Assembly (NCBI RefSeq): GCF_001514205.1
Contig: NZ_KQ948772.1
Coordinates: 255,288 to 295,817, forward strand
Length of the DNA stretch: 40,530 nt
Direction of reading: 5' to 3'
From: Streptomyces griseoruber
Lineage (GTDB): Bacteria > Actinomycetota > Actinomycetes > Streptomycetales > Streptomycetaceae
Position numbers and translations under genes: made by a program. Numbering within the stretch: the first letter of the stretch is position 1; each line of letters starts with the position of its first letter. Shown here one piece after another: positions 37,939-40,530 of this stretch. The notes beneath the pieces are model-generated. The model was not told the origin of the DNA. It worked only from the letters and a program-made list of their open reading frames with translations, and did not search any database.

Positions 37939-39111
37939 TCAGTCGCCCTGGCGCGGGAGGTCGTTCACGGGGGTCTTCACCAGGTCGTTCGCGAGCCCCG
38001 GTATGTCCCAGTCGCGGGCCACCTCCGCGGTGTCGGCGCCGGGCCGGGCGGGGCCGGAGCGGACGGCCGTGGGGGTGGCGGAGAAGCGGGGCGCGGGGGC
38101 CGGCTGGGTGATGCCGCCGTGGTCGGTGAAGGTGCCGCGGGCGGCGAGGTGCGGGTGGTGCGGGGCCTCGCGCAGCGACAGCACGGGCGCCACGCACGCG
38201 TCGGATCCCTCGAACAGGGCCGTCCACTCGTCCCGGGTGCGGGCCCTGAAGCGGGCGGCGACCGCCTCGCGCAGCTCGCCCCAGCGGGTCCAGTCCTTGC
38301 GGGCGTCGCGGAAGTCCCCGAGGCCGAGGAGGTCCGTGAACGCGTCGTAGAACTGCGGTTCCAGGGCGCCGACCGCCATGTACCCGCCGTCGGCGGTCTC
38401 GTAGGTGCCGTAGTACGGGCAGCCGCCGTCGAGGAGGTTGGCGGCGCGCCGGTCCCGCCAGCCGCCGGCCGCGAGCATGCCGTGGATCATCGTGGAGAGG
38501 TGGGCGGTGCCGTCCACGATCGCCGCGTCGACGACCTGGCCGGTGCCGCTCACGCGCGCGTGGTGGAGCGCGGCGAGGACGCCGACGACGAGGTAGAGGG
38601 AGCCGCCCGCGTAGTCGCCGAGCAGGTTGGCGGGGGCGGGCGGCGGGGTGTCCGGGGCGCCGATCATGCCGAGGGTGCCGGTCAGCGCGATGTAGGCGAT
38701 GTCGTGGCCGGCGCGGTGGGCGAGGGGGCCCTCCTGGCCCCAGCCGGTCATCCGGCCGTAGACCAGCCGGGGGTTGCGGGCGTGGCAGTCCTCGGGGCCG
38801 ACGCCGAGCCGTTCGGCGACGCCGGGCCGGTTGCCCTCGATCAGCACGTCGGCGCGGGCGGCGAGGTCGAGCACGCGCGCGGGGCCGTCGGGTGCCTTGA
38901 GGTCGACGACGACCGAGCGCTTGTTGCGGTTGGTGACGTCATGGGCCGGGTCGACGGCGAGGGAGGGGCCGCCGGGGCGGTCCACACGGACGACGTCGGC
39001 GCCGAGGTCGGCGAGCAGCATCGCGGCGAAGGGGCCCGGGCCGATGCCGGCGAGCTCCACCACGCGTACCCCGGCGAGCGGGCCGTGCCCGGACGTGTGA
39101 CCCGTCGTCAT
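37939..39111 (-). CDS. CoA racemase/transferase, CaiB/BaiF family (alpha-methylacyl-CoA racemase-like)
   Basis: Type III CoA-transferase fold, 390 aa. GVRVVELAGIGPGPFAAMLLA opens the protein, and GADVVRVDRP and NRNKRSVVVDLK follow. In AMACR the catalytic pair is a His and an Asp. Here the aligned segments are AGHDIAYIALTG (His) and PANLLGDYAGGSLY (Asp), both intact, favouring racemase over transferase. Such an enzyme would convert 2R- to 2S-methylacyl-CoA so that branched fatty acids enter beta-oxidation, which fits the fadA and fadB genes downstream. ATG 39111 has AAGGGGG 4-5 nt upstream; the longer frame to 39195 is not supported. The promoter region is shared with a divergent gene. Confidence 0.92.
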   Translation of the reverse strand: MTTGHTSGHGPLAGVRVVELAGIGPGPFAAMLLADLGADVVRVDRPGGPSLAVDPAHDVTNRNKRSVVVDLKAPDGPARVLDLAARADVLIEGNRPGVAERLGVGPEDCHARNPRLVYGRMTGWGQEGPLAHRAGHDIAYIALTGTLGMIGAPDTPPPAPANLLGDYAGGSLYLVVGVLAALHHARVSGTGQVVDAAIVDGTAHLSTMIHGMLAAGGWRDRRAANLLDGGCPYYGTYETADGGYMAVGALEPQFYDAFTDLLGLGDFRDARKDWTRWGELREAVAARFRARTRDEWTALFEGSDACVAPVLSLREAPHHPHLAARGTFTDHGGITQPAPAPRFSATPTAVRSGPARPGADTAEVARDWDIPGLANDLVKTPVNDLPRQGD

Positions 39112-39140
39112 CCAGCCCCCTTGCTGTGACACAACCGATG

Positions 39141-39168
39141 TAACACCTGAGATGTTAAGAACGTGTTC
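39141..39168. promoter_or_regulatory. Two overlapping-distance palindromes, one resembling a KstR-type TetR operator
   Basis: TAACA-N7-TGTTA (39141-39157) is directly followed by GAAC-GT-GTTC (39159-39168). The second reads AGAACGTGTTC with one more base, close to the TetR-type KstR consensus (AGAACnnGTTCT) known from actinobacterial sterol and lipid genes. They lie 30-57 nt upstream of the CoA-racemase start, where a bound repressor would block transcription. No tetR gene is in the window. Confidence 0.5.
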
Positions 39169-39182
39169 CAGTGGGCACAAGA

Positions 39183-39204
39183 GCTGAGCGAGCAAGCGCT
39201 TAGC
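39183..39204. promoter_or_regulatory. Inverted repeat with AAGCGCTT core, possible TetR-family operator
   Basis: GCTGAGCG (39183-39190) and CGCTTAGC (39197-39204) are inverted copies with one mismatch, 6 nt apart. The AAGCGCTT core (39194-39201) is itself a perfect palindrome. It lies about 70-90 nt upstream of the CoA-racemase start. Sites of this style occur upstream of fatty-acid degradation genes in actinobacteria; the specific regulator is unknown. Confidence 0.45.
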
Positions 39205-39393
39205 CAGTTTAGGCGCGTTGCGCTCTCCCGGTCGCCCCGTCCGCGAGCGCGGCCGGTAGCCCGAACTCGCGCACTTTCTCCCACTTCGTCAGGGCCTTCC
39301 GGTCCACGGCCACCTGCTGCCTCCGGGCTCGTCGTCGGCCTGGTCACCCCTCACGCTAGCCTCAGCCACCGACAGCGGCGCGGGCTGCGGGAC

Positions 39394-39433
39394 CAAGAGG
39401 TGTCATGAACGGGCAAGGGGTGTCATGAGCAGG
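39394..39433 (+). repeat. Tandem 20-bp duplication of the translation start region
   Basis: Copies at 39394-39413 and 39414-39433 agree at 17 of 20 positions. Each contains a purine-rich ribosome site (CAAGAGG or CAAGGGG), then TGTC and ATG. The second ATG (39425) is the gene start. The first ATG (39405) opens a 7-codon ORF that ends on top of the second start. Confidence 0.85.
39405..39428 (+). CDS. Possible 7-codon leader ORF overlapping the next start codon
   Basis: ATG 39405 is followed by codons for MNGQGVS and TGA at 39426-39428, overlapping the ATG at 39425 as ATGA. Its ribosome site AAGAGG lies 4 nt upstream, equal in quality to that of the main gene. It may couple or tune translation of the downstream gene, or it may be only a by-product of the duplication. 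Confidence 0.35.
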   Translation: MNGQGVS

Positions 39434-40530
39434 CTAAAGAGGACGGACCGTCCGTACGACATCGTGCTCTTCGGCGCGACCGGATTCGTCGGGACACTCA
39501 CCGCCGAGTACCTCGCCGCCCACGCGCCCGAGGGTCTGCGCTGGGCCATCGCCGGCCGCAGCCGGGAGAAGCTGGAGCGGCTGCGCGAGCGGCTCGGCGT
39601 GCCGGCCGGGGTGCTGACGGCCGACGTCGCGGATCCGGCCTCGCTGCGCGCCCTCGCGGAGCACGCGCGCGTGGTGGCCACGACCGTCGGCCCCTACGTG
39701 GAGTACGGCGAGGAGCTGGTCGCCGCCTGCGCGGACACCGGCACCGACTACCTGGACCTCAGCGGCGAGCCGGAGTTCCTGGACCTGATGTACGTCCGGC
39801 ACGACGCCCGCGCGCGGGAGACGGGCGCGCGCCTGGTGCACGCCGTCGGCTTCGACTCCGTGCCGCACGACCTCGGCGTGTACTTCACCGTCCGGCGGCT
39901 GCCCGAGGGCGTGCCGCTGACCGTGGACGGCTTCGTGACGGCGGACGCCGCCTTCTCGGGCGGGACGTTCGCCTCCGCGCTGGGCCAGTTCGCGCGCAGG
40001 AGGCAGATGGCCTCCGCCGCGCGGGACCGGCGCCGGCACGAGCCGCGGCTGATGGGCCGGCGGGCCACGGCGCCGGCGGGCAGGCCCCGGTTCGCCCCGG
40101 AGGTCGGCGCCTGGGCGCTGCCGCTGCCGACGGTGGACCGGCAGATCGTGCGCCGGTCGGCGAAGGCGCTGGAACGTTACGGCCCCGATTTCCGCTACCG
40201 CCACTACGCGGCCGTACGGCGGCTGCCGGTCGCCGTGGGCGGGGTCGCGGCCGTCGGGACGGTCGTCGCGGCCGCCCAGCTGCCGCCCGCCCGGCGCTGG
40301 CTGTCGGACCGGCTCAGGCCCGGCGAGGGGCCGAGTGACGAGCGGCGGGCCCGCAGCTGGTTCTCGGTCCGGTTCGTCGGCGAGGGCGGCGGCCGGCGGG
40401 TGTTCACGGAGGTCTCGGGCGGCGACCCCGGCTACGACGAGACGGCGAAGATGTTCGCCGAAGGGGCGCTGGCGCTGGCCTGCGACGACCTGCCGCCGAC
40501 GGCGGGGCAGGTCACCACGGCGGTGGCCAT
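39425..40530 (+). CDS. Trans-acting enoyl reductase / saccharopine dehydrogenase-like protein, N-terminal part (cut by window edge)
   Basis: 368 complete codons are visible, with no stop before the right edge. DIVLFGATGFVGTLTAEYLA (about 12-31) is an NAD(P)-binding Rossmann start, followed by WAIAGRSREKLERL. VGPYVEYGEELVAACADTG with TDYLDLSGEP is the hallmark of the saccharopine-dehydrogenase-like family that includes mycobacterial trans-acting enoyl reductases of lipid synthesis. HAVGFDSVPHDLGVYF and DAAFSGGTFASAL are also conserved. ATG 39425 has AAGGGG 4 nt upstream. It is divergent from the CoA-racemase, thiolase and fadB genes, so a lipid substrate is likely. Most actinobacterial members have no proven reaction. 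Confidence 0.88.
   Translation, partial: MSRLKRTDRPYDIVLFGATGFVGTLTAEYLAAHAPEGLRWAIAGRSREKLERLRERLGVPAGVLTADVADPASLRALAEHARVVATTVGPYVEYGEELVAACADTGTDYLDLSGEPEFLDLMYVRHDARARETGARLVHAVGFDSVPHDLGVYFTVRRLPEGVPLTVDGFVTADAAFSGGTFASALGQFARRRQMASAARDRRRHEPRLMGRRATAPAGRPRFAPEVGAWALPLPTVDRQIVRRSAKALERYGPDFRYRHYAAVRRLPVAVGGVAAVGTVVAAAQLPPARRWLSDRLRPGEGPSDERRARSWFSVRFVGEGGGRRVFTEVSGGDPGYDETAKMFAEGALALACDDLPPTAGQVTTAVA

Larger units (their letters stand above)
39112..39424. promoter_or_regulatory. Divergent control region between the lipid-degradation operon and the enoyl reductase gene
   Basis: About 313 nt, noticeably richer in A and T near the left end. It contains three inverted repeats listed separately in 39141-39204, all close to the minus-strand operon. 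Nearer the plus-strand gene TAGCCT (39357-39362) could be a -10 box, but no -35 is clear. A tandem duplication covers the start of the plus-strand gene. Nothing between about 39210 and 39350 stands out. Confidence 0.6.

Noticed and set aside
1..40530. Search for CRISPR arrays, tRNA/rRNA genes, insertion sequences, integrases and attachment sites
   Set aside because: No regularly spaced repeats, cloverleaf-like sequences, transposase or integrase motifs were seen. Gene order and codon use look like ordinary chromosomal sequence throughout.

Overview
The window is very GC-rich, with codons that almost always end in G or C. Genes are dense, often start with GTG, and are packed into overlapping operons. 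Together with a complete hopanoid operon, a type I isopentenyl diphosphate isomerase and several leaderless-type promoters, this points to the chromosome of a Streptomyces species, in a region whose gene order resembles the hop region of S. coelicolor (recalled, not searched).

Left third, minus strand (1-8596): a hopanoid operon in transcription order hpnC, hpnD, a possible 56-residue ORF, hpnE, a polyprenyl diphosphate synthase, shc (squalene-hopene cyclase), hpnG, hpnH, and the first 50 codons of ispG, which runs off the left edge. Nearly all junctions overlap or abut. The genes cover farnesyl diphosphate, presqualene diphosphate, hydroxysqualene, squalene, hopene, adenosylhopane and ribosylhopane, with a MEP-pathway gene attached.

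Next block, minus strand (8957-15997): seven genes, six junctions, five of them overlapping. In transcription order they are a large CDP-alcohol phosphatidyltransferase fusion, a LicC-like nucleotidyltransferase, a sn-glycerol-1-phosphate-dehydrogenase-like enzyme, a second CDP-alcohol phosphatidyltransferase, a family 2 glycosyltransferase and a Wzm/Wzt (TagG/TagH)-type ABC exporter. A UDP-glucose 4-epimerase gene is divergent from it. This looks like a pathway that makes, activates, transfers, glycosylates and exports a polyol-phosphate glycoconjugate. It may use glycerol of archaeal (G1P) stereochemistry, and it is the most interesting system here.

Middle (17445-27739): a cation diffusion facilitator, idi, a SpoIIAB/RsbW-type ATPase, an enoyl-CoA hydratase homologue lacking the usual catalytic glutamates, a GlxA-type AraC regulator followed by a DJ-1/PfpI protein, the RNA-binding protein Tex, an ABC-F ATPase and a D-amino-acid-oxidase-like flavoprotein.

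Right third (27833-40530): a secreted Xaa-Pro dipeptidyl-peptidase-like hydrolase and a secreted M1 metallopeptidase transcribed divergently, a 59-residue membrane protein, a TARG1-like macro-domain protein, a 30-codon Cys-rich ORF divergent from a MerR regulator, an acyltransferase-3 membrane protein, and a minus-strand lipid-degradation operon (CoA racemase/transferase, thiolase, FadB-like multifunctional enzyme). A divergent trans-acting enoyl reductase gene runs off the right edge, with operator-like palindromes between the two. No tRNA, rRNA, CRISPR array, insertion sequence or phage gene was recognised.
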